A stretch of 64,000 bases of DNA from Rhabditophanes sp. KR3021 (Eukaryota > Nematoda > Chromadorea > Rhabditida > Alloionematidae). The number at the start of each line of letters is the position of its first letter. Within the stretch, counting starts at the first letter, position 1. Positions 34,111 through 43,749 of the stretch are shown here, piece by piece. A model generated the notes under the pieces. It saw only the letters and a program-made list of their open reading frames with translations, was not told the origin of the DNA and did no database searches. A program made the translations under genes and the position numbers. Location of the stretch: assembly GCA_963281155.1 (NCBI GenBank), contig CAUJLY010000003.1, positions 1,178,001 through 1,242,000 on the forward strand, in the 5' to 3' direction.

Positions 34111-37100
34111 TTATTGTTGTTCAGATCCCTCGAAATGCTTGGCAACATCAGAAGTAGCTGGTGAGTTAGTGTAGTCGGGTTTGAGTCTTCTTTCGATGAT
34201 TTCGCCGTAGGGGTTGAAGCCTAGTCGTTCCATTTCAGATTTCATCAGCTTCTTCTTGGACTTGGGGTCTTTTTCCTCGGTGGTTTGGGGGGTGAGGGCT
34301 TCGAGGAAGACTCCGGTTCCGATCGTGCAGTTTCCTTTGCGGATAGTGAATCTTTGTTGGGGTTCGATGAACATTTTGTTGTTGAGGTAGAGTTCAATTT
34401 CGGCATTTTCTCCGGGCATAATGAAATCTTTGTTCAGGATTTTTACCATGGCTGCAATGATTCAAACATGTTAATAATTATAAAAATACATCAATTTTAA
34501 TTTTACATATTTAAAATAGTATAAACGAGAAAAACCAACTTGCTCGTGTTGATAAGAAGTCGCTTTCTATCTTATTACCTTTGGTCTGATTCCGGTTAAT
34601 GAATACCGATCCTGGTTTGATCTTAAATGGTTACGCTTATCTAGGATGGATTTCAAATATACTCAAATATATTAGATAAATCATAAACCCAAATGTCATA
34701 TTGTTAGAACGGAACTACAAATTCCTTAGATTAAGGATACCCATATTAGATAGAATATTAAATACGTTCTCGTTTTTAGTCAAACAGTCCTACACTATAA
34801 AGTTGTTCTTATTTAGCGTAACTTTGTATCTATTGTATTTTTAGCTTGCTATAGCTTAATTATATCCAACCAACTATAACAATTCTCCAAAATGTAAGTC
34901 ATTTAAACTATAAAATTCATATTTATTCTTTCTTATTTATAGTTATTGAGAATGAATTTTTCTACAAAAGCTACTACTGCTCATGTCTTTGTTCAATTTA
35001 ATTAAGGACGAAGATGTGTTGAGTCACCAGTAGACTTTCCTTCATTAATAAAACAAGGTGATTGTTCTGTTGACAATAGAAAACGACGAATGTGCATGCA
35101 GTAATAGGAGATTGTTCCAGAGGCGTTTATTAGGGAGAATTCGAAAGGATTGGAGATGTTATATTTTCACTAGATGATTCAAACAAGGAATTCCTTGGCT
35201 AACGAAGCGGATTCCAATTAAGTAAATGAAATAATGTACTTAAACACACTGATATTCTTAAAAAATAATTGAACATGCTTTAAGAAAATTGTACGAATCG
35301 AAGCCCTTAACTCGATTCTAGTCTAAGTCATTTTTGTTGCCTTAATAATAAAAACAGTTTCGGAAATTGTGTATGTGTAAATGCCTCACTTGTATATATC
35401 CATTACCTATTATATATGTACTCTTTCTCCTAATAAACCCTTTATACGTTCTACTCTTGTTAATAGTCAGGGATGGAATTTCCTCATAATTTTTTTAAAA
35501 ATGACTTATTTTAATAAACTTGTTAGAAATGGGGAATAACTAAAAGTGGAGAGCTTCCCACCCAAGAATAATGTTCCATTACCATCTCTGGTTATAGTAT
35601 TTTTATCGAGACTAAGTGCTTTTACTTTTACAGAACTACTTTCATGTCTAGTAAAAGTTATTAAAAATATTTTTACACATATCATTAACCCCCTCCCCCA
35701 GTGATCCTACCTCCATTGTCCCACGTCAAGGAGAAGACATGTTCGGAGAAGTAATTAGCGATTGGGACTTTGCCCCCGCCTTCTTCTGGTTTCAAGACGT
35801 AAAGTTGAGCCTTGACTTTGTCAGTGGTAACGTGTTTGTGGCCTTGTGGGACCAAAACACAGCCTCTCTTGACATCCTTTGGTCCAAGTCCTCTCAACAA
35901 GACTCCTAGTTGATCTCCAGGCTCAGCAACTTCGACAGTCTTTCTGAATGATTCAAGTCCAGCAATAGTTGATTTGACTCCTACGCGATCATGACCGAGA
36001 ATTTCGATCTTGTCACCTCTTTTCAAGGTTCCTCTCTCCAGTTTTCCAGTGATAACAGTTCCTCTTCCTTGAATAGTGTAAAGTATTAGTGATTATTTTG
36101 TGAGTTTAAGTTATATTTATTATCCATTTTGATAATGGTAAGTAATATTAGTACTTTATCTTGTAATTTATTTTAGCCAATCCTCCTGTTCACCAAACAC
36201 CTTTAGATACCCTCTCAAAGATCAGCTGATGGGAGCATCCTGTCTCCCGAACAAATGAAAGCAAATGTAGGGATTGTTCGAAGAAGGAAGCTGTGCTTAT
36301 GGAGAAAATAAAAAAGAATTTTAGGAAAGGTCAATTGAAAAATTTAAGTAAGTGTTTAAGCGAAAAGGTGAGATATTGCTGTAAGAAAGTCGACGAAATG
36401 GAATGGTTAGGGGGAAACATGCTATAACTTGTTAAAAACGGTGCTCAGGCCAATTATGATAAATTGAAAGCTGTTTCACATTTTGACGCTAGAATGAATC
36501 TTCTTGATAATGAAAATCGCGTTCTCCCTAAGGAAGAATGAAATCAACGACACAAAGAAGGAAAATGGTTCAAATTACAAGACTGTCGTTGTCAAAAAGG
36601 AATGTACATACAAAGGAATTGGCAGAGAACTTGGAGTACATTTTAACTGAGTACTTTGGCAGCCAAGTTAAAAACGTCGACCATTGTAAATGTACCATCA
36701 AGGAGCATACATGCTTTCTCCTGAAAATACCAAATTGGCTCGTAAACTTTTTATCGATAAGGCGCTTGCACTCAAAGATGTTATCTCTAACTAATTTTTA
36801 GTCATCCCTATGTTGATTATCTATTAAATATGTTTTTTGTTTTGTCTTTTTAATTTGTTGTACCTTGGATAGTGTAAACATGCTCAGCGGCAAACAAAGG
36901 ATCAACATTGGTGTTTCTTTGAGGGATGACGAATTTTTGATCCAAAACCTTCAACAAATTCTTGATAGATTCAACTCCGATTTCTGGAGATTTGTCTTCT
37001 AAAGCGCAGAGAGCTGATCCAGATACGAAGGGAAGGGTGTCTCCAGCATAACCAAATTCATTCAAAAGTTCTCTAATTTCCATTTCAATTAATTCCTTAG

Positions 37101-37738
37101 TTTCCTCATCATCAACTTCATCAATCTTGTTGAGGAAAATGCAGATGTTTTCTTTTGGAATCCCTACTTGAGAAGCTAGCAAAAGATGTTCTCTTGTTTG
37201 AGGCATAGGTCCGTCAGTAGCGGCAACTACAAGAATGGCTCCTTCCATTTGAGCAGCTCCTGTAATCATGTTCTTAATGTAATCGGCATGTCCAGGACAA
37301 TCTAAAATAGTTTTTAGCAAAAAGTTGATTAAGTCAGTAGTTACCAATATGAGCATAATGCCTAGCTTCCGTTTCATATTCAATATGAGCAGCATTAATA
37401 GTAATACCTCTATTTTTTTCCTCTGGAGCATTATCAATCTCATCGTACTTGATATATTTAGCTCCCTTGTTAGCGGCCAAAACTTTAGTAATAGCAGCTG
37501 TCAAGGTAGTCTTTCCATGATCGACATGCCCAATAGTTCCGATGTTAAGATGGGGCTTGTTTCTTTTAAAAGTTTGTTTTCCACCTGGTACAGCCAAACA
37601 TCTAGTTGCTTCGAGGTGAAAAATGTTGGGTGTAGACAGGCGAGTCAATTGTGAGGCGAATTCTAAAAATATTTTTTGATAAATTTTAAATAAAGTAAAC
37701 TTACTCAGCCCACTCGAAAAAGTTCTGCTAAAAACCAT
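34111..37738 (-). CDS. tufm-1: Mitochondrial elongation factor Tu 1 with C-terminal extension
   Basis: Five exons: 37705-37738, 37345-37662, 36864-37301, 35711-36067 and 34111-34451. They close to 495 aa. A presequence of about 45 residues precedes the G domain: [23 protein letters not shown] and NKID. Domain II has V-I-T-G-K-L and domain [12 protein letters not shown] and QRFTIRKGN. After the normal end (T-G-V-F-L-E-A-L) there are about 55 extra charged residues. In C. elegans EF-Tu1 such an extension binds mitochondrial tRNAs lacking the T arm; that role here is inferred. Introns one and two are about 42 nt, but introns three (796 nt) and four (1259 nt) are large and contain gene relics. 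Intron three is flanked by a 16-bp direct repeat. Confidence 0.93.
35006..35104 (+). pseudogene. Relic resembling a nuclear-receptor second zinc finger
   Basis: Inside EF-Tu intron four, on the opposite strand, a 32-codon frame reads like the part of a nuclear hormone receptor DNA-binding domain that follows the first finger: R-R-C, then [15 protein letters not shown], then two stops. A TAA precedes it and the partner Cys residues are missing. It is a fragment at best; the call rests on the C-S-V-D-x-R-x-R-x-x-C pattern. Confidence 0.35.
36067..36082. repeat. Direct repeat, copy 1, at the 3' end of EF-Tu intron 3
   Basis: CCTTGAATAGTGTAAA on the plus strand spans the intron-exon junction. 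It matches the copy at 36863-36878 in 15 of 16 positions. Read on the gene strand, both copies end in the proto-splice site CAAGG. Confidence 0.85.
36215..36801 (+). pseudogene. Decayed protein-coding relic in EF-Tu intron 3, BEN-like
   Basis: Within the 796-nt intron, plus-strand frames show long coding-like pieces broken by stops and shifts: a Lys/Cys-rich piece with [17 protein letters not shown] (about 36270-36430), a piece with [14 protein letters not shown] (about 36455-36540), and C-terminal pieces with [15 protein letters not shown] and [15 protein letters not shown] (about 36630-36797). The last two resemble a BEN domain (helix, Phe-Gly/Ser, Leu-Ser-Pro). The gene of origin is not certain. 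Opposite strand to EF-Tu. Confidence 0.4.
36863..36878. repeat. Direct repeat, copy 2, at the 5' end of EF-Tu intron 3
   Basis: CCTTGGATAGTGTAAA on the plus strand covers the end of EF-Tu exon 3 and the G of the donor site. It pairs with 36067-36082. The geometry is that of a target-site duplication or tandem duplication around an inserted segment. Confidence 0.85.
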
Positions 37739-38397
37739 TGTCGATAGTTGATTAGATTCAAAAATTAACAGTCAATTTTAAAGAAAAACGTCTGTTTGAC
37801 AGATTTTCCAAGTAAAATAAAAGATGTGGAACAACGTTGCTTTAGTACTTTTTAAATTGATGGTAAATAAAGCGAACACTAAAACATACTTTCAGTTGGT
37901 AAAGCAAGAAAGCTAAAAATAAGTTGTAAAGAGTTTGTTTGTTTGTTTTTGAATTGCTGACGTGGATTTGAATTTAAAAAGCATTTTTAAAAAGAATTGT
38001 GTAATTACCAAAATTGAATAGTCTTTGTGGCTTCAATGTATGTATAACAAATACCGACCAGATTACATCAGATATTTTGTTTAAAGAACAACCTTGACAC
38101 ACGATAAATTGTTGCCTACGAATTGTCAAAACCATCCTATCGTTCCTTATCATTTTTGTTATTTATTTCGATAACTTTCGTGCACACTAGACACTATAAT
38201 GGTACCATTTTTTCGATAAATAGTTCATTCATCGAAAGTGTTAATCCTAAGTGATGGCTGCTTTTACTCGTACCTTCCAACTGGAATTCAATTACAGTGG
38301 AGCAACGTCTGCCATCATAATATTATTAATGTTGTTAAAATTGTCAAATATTTTTCCTTTTCACCTTTTTAAATATCAAAAATAACAAGTTTGTGGT
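37739..38397. other. Intergenic between divergent genes
   Basis: The upstream region of EF-Tu (minus) and of the small plus-strand gene at 38398. A 43-codon plus frame starts at 38254 and has one hydrophobic stretch, but I cannot support it as a gene. Confidence 0.4.
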
Positions 38398-38562
38398 ATG
38401 GGCAGGCTTCACACTTTAGTTACACGTTGTATACATAAAGCTATCTTAAACAAATCAAAAGGCCTGCCTTTGACAAGTGCCATTTATAAACATTTGGATG
38501 CTATTAACACGCATTTCACTTTCAGAGTCATTGATTATTATAAGGATAAGCTTGCCATTTAA
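38398..38562 (+). CDS. Small hypothetical protein upstream of 6-phosphogluconate dehydrogenase
   Basis: A 54-codon frame starts MGRLHTLVTRCIHKAILNK, which resembles a mitochondrial presequence (Arg, Lys, His, no acidic residue in the first 30). The rest is polar with aromatic residues. No family recognised. It ends 153 nt before the next ATG on the same strand, and a TTTGATTTCAG acceptor lies in the gap, so it could be the first cistron of a two-gene operon. It could also be non-coding. Confidence 0.35.
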   Translation: MGRLHTLVTRCIHKAILNKSKGLPLTSAIYKHLDAINTHFTFRVIDYYKDKLAI

Positions 38563-38696
38563 CACGTACGCATTTTGATGGAAGAAGGCAAATCAATGCA
38601 CAATTTATTTTAAGCCTCTTTTGTCGCTTTTTTGTTCTTTTGGGAGATTGGTCGTTTGTGTCGTTTTATTATTTTAGTTTTATTTCATTTGATTTC

Positions 38697-38698
38697 AG
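38697..38698 (+). promoter_or_regulatory. Candidate spliced-leader acceptor for 6-phosphogluconate dehydrogenase
   Basis: TTTCATTTGATTTCAG ends here, 17 nt before the ATG of the dehydrogenase. The open frame continues through it upstream, but homology starts only at the ATG at 38716. Confidence 0.55.
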
Positions 38699-38715
38699 AC
38701 GATAATAAACTAAAC

Positions 38716-40176
38716 ATGAGTGCCCCTGTAGGAGATATTGGTGTAATCGGCCTAGCCGTTATGGGCCAAAACCTAATTCTCAACATCAACGACCACGGAT
38801 ACACCGTCGTCGCTTACAACAGAACTGAGTCCAAAGTTCACGACTTCCTCGCCGCGGAAGCCAAGGGAACCAAAATCGTAGGAGCCACTTCATACGAAGA
38901 TCTAATCAAGAAGCTGAAGAGACCCAGAAAGATCATCATCCTCGTTCAAGCAGGAAATGCTACTGAAGGTACTATTGAAAAGTTGGTTCCATTCTTGGAG
39001 AAAGGAGATATCATTATTGACGGCGGAAACTCTGAATACGTCGACTCTAACAGAAGATATGATGCTCTTAAGCAAAGAGGAATTCATTTTGTCGGATCGG
39101 GAGTGAGTGGCGGAGAAGAAGGAGCTCGTTTTGGACCTTCTCTCATGCCAGGTGGTGCTGCTGAAGCGTGGCCCGAAATCAAGGAGATTTTCCAAGCTAT
39201 TTCAGCTAAAGTTGAGGGGGAAAGTTGCTGTGATTGGGTTGGAGAAGCTGGATCAGGGCATTACGTCAAGATGGTTCACAATGGAATTGAGTATGGCGAT
39301 ATGCAATTGATTGGAGAAGCTTTTCATCTACTGAAAGATGCCTGTGGTCTTGGTTATGATGAAATGGCTGATGTTTTCGATGACTGGAATAAAGGGGAAC
39401 TTGATTCGTTCTTAATTGAAATTACTGCTAATATACTTAGATTTAAGGACGAAGACGGCCAACATGTTGTTCCTCAAATCAAAGATACTGCTGGACAAAA
39501 AGGAACCGGTAAATGGACTGCTATTTCATCACTCGACTTTGGAATTCCCGTAACTCTAATTGGGGAGGCTGTCTTTGCCAGATGTTTATCCTCACTTAAG
39601 GACGAAAGAGTAACAGCTTCTACTGTTCTAGCTGGACCTACTTTGGCTAGAGATACCGCAGTTCCTTGCAAACAATCTTTCGTTGAGCATATCAGAAGAG
39701 CTTTGTATGCTTCTAAAATCGTTTCATACGCCCAAGGATTTATGTTACTGAGAGAAGCCTCAAAGGTATTTAAATGGAAGTTGAACTTTGGAGCTATTGC
39801 CCTAATGTGGCGTGGAGGCTGTATTATCAGATCTGCCTTCCTCGGAAAAATTAAGCATGCTTTTGAAAAGAACCCGGAGTTAACCAACCTCCTGATCGAC
39901 GATTTCTTCCAAAAGGCCATTGCCAACAATCAAGCTTCGTGGCGTACTGTCATCTCAACGGCTGTTCAACTCGGAATCCCAACTCCAGCTTTCTCAACAG
40001 CTCTAGCCTTCTACGACGGTTACAGAACTGCCGTTCTTCCCGCTAATCTGCTTCAAGCTCAAAGAGATTACTTCGGAGCTCATACCTACGAATTGCTGAC
40101 CCAACCAGGCAAATTTGTCCATACCAATTGGACTGGCAGAGGGGGTCGTGTTACCTCAAATGCTTATTCTGCTTAA
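38716..40176 (+). CDS. PGD: 6-phosphogluconate dehydrogenase, decarboxylating
   Basis: Single exon, 486 aa, the usual length. Rossmann motif GVIGLAVMGQNLILN, NADP-binding NRT, substrate loops DGGNSEY, SGVSGGEEGARFGPSLMPGG, catalytic Lys and Asn in H-Y-V-K-M-V-H-N-G-I-E-Y, and the C-terminal TNWTGRGG are all intact. It makes ribulose 5-phosphate and NADPH in the cytosolic oxidative pentose phosphate pathway. An in-frame upstream ATG at 38632 would add a hydrophobic stretch and is unlikely because it precedes the acceptor at 38698. Codon use is GC-richer than in the neighbours, which fits high expression. Confidence 0.97.
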   Translation: MSAPVGDIGVIGLAVMGQNLILNINDHGYTVVAYNRTESKVHDFLAAEAKGTKIVGATSYEDLIKKLKRPRKIIILVQAGNATEGTIEKLVPFLEKGDIIIDGGNSEYVDSNRRYDALKQRGIHFVGSGVSGGEEGARFGPSLMPGGAAEAWPEIKEIFQAISAKVEGESCCDWVGEAGSGHYVKMVHNGIEYGDMQLIGEAFHLLKDACGLGYDEMADVFDDWNKGELDSFLIEITANILRFKDEDGQHVVPQIKDTAGQKGTGKWTAISSLDFGIPVTLIGEAVFARCLSSLKDERVTASTVLAGPTLARDTAVPCKQSFVEHIRRALYASKIVSYAQGFMLLREASKVFKWKLNFGAIALMWRGGCIIRSAFLGKIKHAFEKNPELTNLLIDDFFQKAIANNQASWRTVISTAVQLGIPTPAFSTALAFYDGYRTAVLPANLLQAQRDYFGAHTYELLTQPGKFVHTNWTGRGGRVTSNAYSA

Positions 40177-40373
40177 ATGTAATATTTAGAAAAGTACCTT
40201 GACAACATTCATTATTGTTTATTAACAATATGGACTTATTTCATTTATGATCATTTGTAGCATTTGGTAATTAAGCGCATTTTATTTGGAAATAAATTGA
40301 TATAAAAATTGTGTATAAGTAATATAAAAATTGTGTTTAAATAATAGGAGTTTTGTTTGTAAAGTAATGTTTA

Positions 40374-41195
40374 TTAAAATATAAATTGATAACCATTCGA
40401 TGGCAATGTCAAATTACAAAGTGGGCATGAGATATCTGGATTATAGCAATAATAGCAAAAAGTGTGATAACATGAATTAGGCAAATTCAAAGCATTTCGA
40501 ACAGGTAAAATAGCATCTTCATTGCATGATGAACATTTGACTGGTTCAAATGGTTTCGTATCAATGTCCTCAGTTGATCCATTCTCAAGAATTCCCTTTC
40601 CTGTACATTTAATAAAAAGATTTTTCCAATTAATTGTTTTTACAGCATAAATAATGGGCAAAAAGACAAGTGATGCATCTTTAAATAAATGGAATAAAAA
40701 TTCCCGTTCCATCTCATTCGATGTTCCTGGAGATCCAATTAAATTAGCCGCTTCTTTCATAGGTGATACTTTTAGAACAGTTTCACTAATAGTTAGATAT
40801 TTCCCATAAGCTAAAAATAAAATTTGCTTCACAACATCTAAAGCATTTGACAATATTTCAAATCTCAAACCTATTAGTTTAGGAAAATACTTTCTCAAAT
40901 AAGGTAAAATAACCTCGAATAGATAATGAACGATAAAACGTAATAAGCCGTGTGCAGAATATTTAATATCCATCAATTGCTGCCCAGGAGTAACTCCTTT
41001 AATTAATCTATGCAGCCATAAAATAGATTTGCTTAGTATATGAACTTCATCTTCAGCTCTTTGAAAATTAAAAGCCAAAGTTGTATTGGATTGGCAGATA
41101 GATTTAAATGAATCGAATATTAGAGATTCAATTTCGTTGTCGAGAATAGAGGCATCTTGTTGGCAAATGCGTGGTGCTGTTTTTAGGTCTGACAT
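40374..41195 (-). CDS. prx-2: Peroxisome biogenesis factor 2 (PEX2), RING-type
   Basis: Single exon, 273 aa from the chosen ATG; an in-frame ATG at 41222 would add nine residues. The N-terminus PRICQQDASILDNEIESLI aligns with the start of human PEX2, and GQQLMDIKY matches its next conserved block. Hydrophobic helices fill the middle. The C-terminal RING has the order C-x2-C, then C-Y-H-x2-C-x2-C and C-P-L-C, as in PEX2. PEX2, PEX10 and PEX12 form the membrane ubiquitin ligase that recycles the import receptor PEX5. PEX10 or PEX12 are less similar at the N-terminus. Confidence 0.88.
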   Translation of the reverse strand: MSDLKTAPRICQQDASILDNEIESLIFDSFKSICQSNTTLAFNFQRAEDEVHILSKSILWLHRLIKGVTPGQQLMDIKYSAHGLLRFIVHYLFEVILPYLRKYFPKLIGLRFEILSNALDVVKQILFLAYGKYLTISETVLKVSPMKEAANLIGSPGTSNEMEREFLFHLFKDASLVFLPIIYAVKTINWKNLFIKCTGKGILENGSTEDIDTKPFEPVKCSSCNEDAILPVRNALNLPNSCYHTFCYYCYNPDISCPLCNLTLPSNGYQFIF

Positions 41196-41222
41196 TTTAT
41201 GAGCAAAGTAAGGTTGAATCAA

Positions 41223-42537
41223 TGGTTGGTGGTAATTGATAAGATTGGGGTAGTTTGTAGTGTACTTTAATTAGTAGTGGTGTTGATACAAAATAATGTG
41301 TACTTATTTTTCAAATAAATACAACCTTACTGATTATGGATATATTACATTCATTATTTCAAAATCATAGACTGCAATTATTTTTTAGTGTAAGTTAAGA
41401 TGTTTCATCATATCATGTTATGAATTTCATAAATTATAACTAAAACCATTTACTGTTTGCAATACATTCAAATAGTTATTAATCTAAACCATACAAATAT
41501 CTTCTTTAAAATAACTTCTTTCCATCATATTCGAACTTTATGTGTGTTTTGGTGAACTGAGTGACATTTGAGGCGCACTCTATTTTTTATCAAAACAAAA
41601 TTGAGAAATTTTGATCTTAGATCACTTGATAGCATTAGTAATGCATAAGGAACAAAGAAACTATAAACATTTGCAAATGATAAAAGCACCAACAATTTGT
41701 GCTGAAAATATACATGGCATTAGAATATAATTAAGTGAAACTGCAGTAATTTTGTTAAAAACAACGTCAAATCAGGAGATATTAGAGGCAGATTGTCGTG
41801 CAGCTTTGGCTACATTAAGGCAGTATATTCTCGGTTCGGAAGTCACTCTTGACAGCAAACATATGCTACACATAAAAGCCAAACTATACATTTTTTCCAA
41901 ATCACGCAAAGAAGGTAATTACATTATTGCACAAATTTCAAGAACGGTCTCTTGTGTGATAGCATTACCGAAGTCTCAATTTTACATAGAGAGTTGTTCA
42001 GTCTTAATTAATACCTTTTACGCAAATAGCAAAACATGCATGATCTTCAGAAGGACAAGCCCAAAAATATCATTCCTGGCCAGAATGCAATCAACCTACA
42101 CAACGATGGCATTGTCACCATGCTTATTTTGATGGGAGGAATCTTTTAGTTATTAGCGATACCTACTTTATTCTATTAATCACAAATATGTATAACTGAA
42201 AATAAACACATCACCTTTTAGCAGATTAACCTTCACCAACACAAACTATCTCAAAATAATCTAGCTTTCCCAAAGCATGTTTCAATAACCTTTCTCATAA
42301 AGTATCTATAATTCACTTTCGCACTAATGTCAACTTAATTTATATTTTAACAGACTTATAACTAGTCAAAAATGACAGCAACCGCTTTTTTGTTAATTTG
42401 ATAGATCTTGACATCTATATCACAACACCACTAATTGATCAAAATAATAGAGTACAACAAGAGATTAATGAAGATCGTATTTAATTACTTGTTTACAAAT
42501 ATACAGGATCAATCATAAGTATAGAATTATTGTCAAT
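41223..42537. other. Intergenic with a possible retroelement scrap
   Basis: AT-rich sequence. A plus frame at 41752-42132 without an ATG at its start contains EADCRAALATLRQYILGSEV, faintly like the RNase H part of a retrotransposon polyprotein, but nothing else of such an element is visible. I do not call a gene. Confidence 0.3.
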
Positions 42538-43383
42538 TTATAATAATAATCCCTTTAACTTTTCTTTGAAAGAGCGGCAGCTTTTCTTGGATTTGGTAGA
42601 CTTGGAATTTGATTTGGATTTTTGGATGCATCCTTTCTTGGCTTTCTTCGCGGCATCTTCGACCTGTCTTTGCTCAGCTAGAATTAGAACGCGGGGCAAC
42701 TTGACGGTACCTTCTTTAACAGAACCATCTTGGGCAGATTTTCCTTTTGCAGTGACTTCTTTAACTGACTTCTTTGCACTCTTTTTTACCTTTTTGGACT
42801 CAGAGTCGCTCTTGTTTTTCGTCGACTTACTACTTTTTATTGATCCCAAATTAGACTCCCTACTCTTACTCTTCTTACTTAAAGAAGTTTCTTTAAAACT
42901 TTTCTCAAGTGGCAAGTCAGCGCCGGATCTCTTCGACTTTCTAGAACCTTCTCTAACAGATCCACTTTTCATAATTCCAGAACTTTCTCTAACCGATCCA
43001 CCACCTTCCTTCATTGTTCTATTCTTCGTAGCTCCAAGGGCCTCTCTAGCAGATTTCCCCTCTTCCTTAACAGACTGACTCTTCATCGCTGCCAACTCAT
43101 TCTGGGTTTCCATCTTCGCCGCGGTCAACATCTCATTATCTTTAATCTCAAACTTCTTCTCAGGCTTGACCTCCTTGATAGTCGCAACCTCTTTGTTAGA
43201 AACGGGTGCTTTCTGGCTTTGCCCCTTCAAACTAGCATTACCACCTTCACGGACAGAATTGACCTTAGGCGTCAACACCTTCTGTCTACCCCCACCCTGT
43301 CTCTTCTTTGCCTCCCTTCCACATTGAAAAAAGCAAGGCAAAGATGAAAGTAAAAAAACAAGGATATAAACCAACATACTCAA
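42538..43383 (-). CDS. Secreted, lysine/serine-rich low-complexity protein
   Basis: Single exon, 281 aa. Signal peptide about residues 1-20 (hydrophobic core ILVFLLSSLP). The mature part is predicted disordered and strongly basic, with a loosely repeated S-V-[RK]-E-[GE]-G motif at least six times and Ser-Lys clusters. Cys residues occur only near the two ends. No domain recognised. It diverges from the Gly-rich secreted-protein gene with 366 bp between starts, so the two may share a promoter region. Role unknown; extracellular matrix or secretion are guesses. Confidence 0.6.
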   Translation of the reverse strand: MSMLVYILVFLLSSLPCFFQCGREAKKRQGGGRQKVLTPKVNSVREGGNASLKGQSQKAPVSNKEVATIKEVKPEKKFEIKDNEMLTAAKMETQNELAAMKSQSVKEEGKSAREALGATKNRTMKEGGGSVRESSGIMKSGSVREGSRKSKRSGADLPLEKSFKETSLSKKSKSRESNLGSIKSSKSTKNKSDSESKKVKKSAKKSVKEVTAKGKSAQDGSVKEGTVKLPRVLILAEQRQVEDAAKKAKKGCIQKSKSNSKSTKSKKSCRSFKEKLKGLLL

Positions 43384-43749
43384 TGACTTGAATAAACATT
43401 TTTTGAAATTATACCATTCACCAATCTCAAAATTTGAATCTAAAATCGCTTATACTCAAATTTAATCCCCAAAAAGACCAACCCCCGAAGTTTCTATAAA
43501 TAAAAACAAAAAAAGATAAAGCGAACAATTGTTATGTCAAATAAATTTCTTTGTCTTGACAATGGTCAAAAAGAGGGTCGTCCAAACCTGTCATAGAGAT
43601 ACAAAAATTTGATATAAAATAGCCTCGTACTTAACAACAAAAGTATATTATTTTATGTGGCTTACTCAGCTTTGGTTACATAACTCTTATTGACCTTTTT
43701 ATAAGAAGTGTATAAAGTTTTAGTTTTGCTTTTAGATTAAACTTTTATA
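43384..43749. other. Divergent promoter region
   Basis: This 366-bp stretch separates the starts of two divergent secreted-protein genes. No clear TATA box or repeated site was recognised. Confidence 0.4.

Noticed and set aside
38254..38385. 43-codon plus frame with a hydrophobic stretch
   Set aside because: Too short, no splice or conservation evidence.
41752..42132. Plus-strand frame with a faint retroelement RNase H flavour
   Set aside because: No ATG at its start, no flanking reverse transcriptase, integrase or terminal repeats; similarity is too weak for a call.
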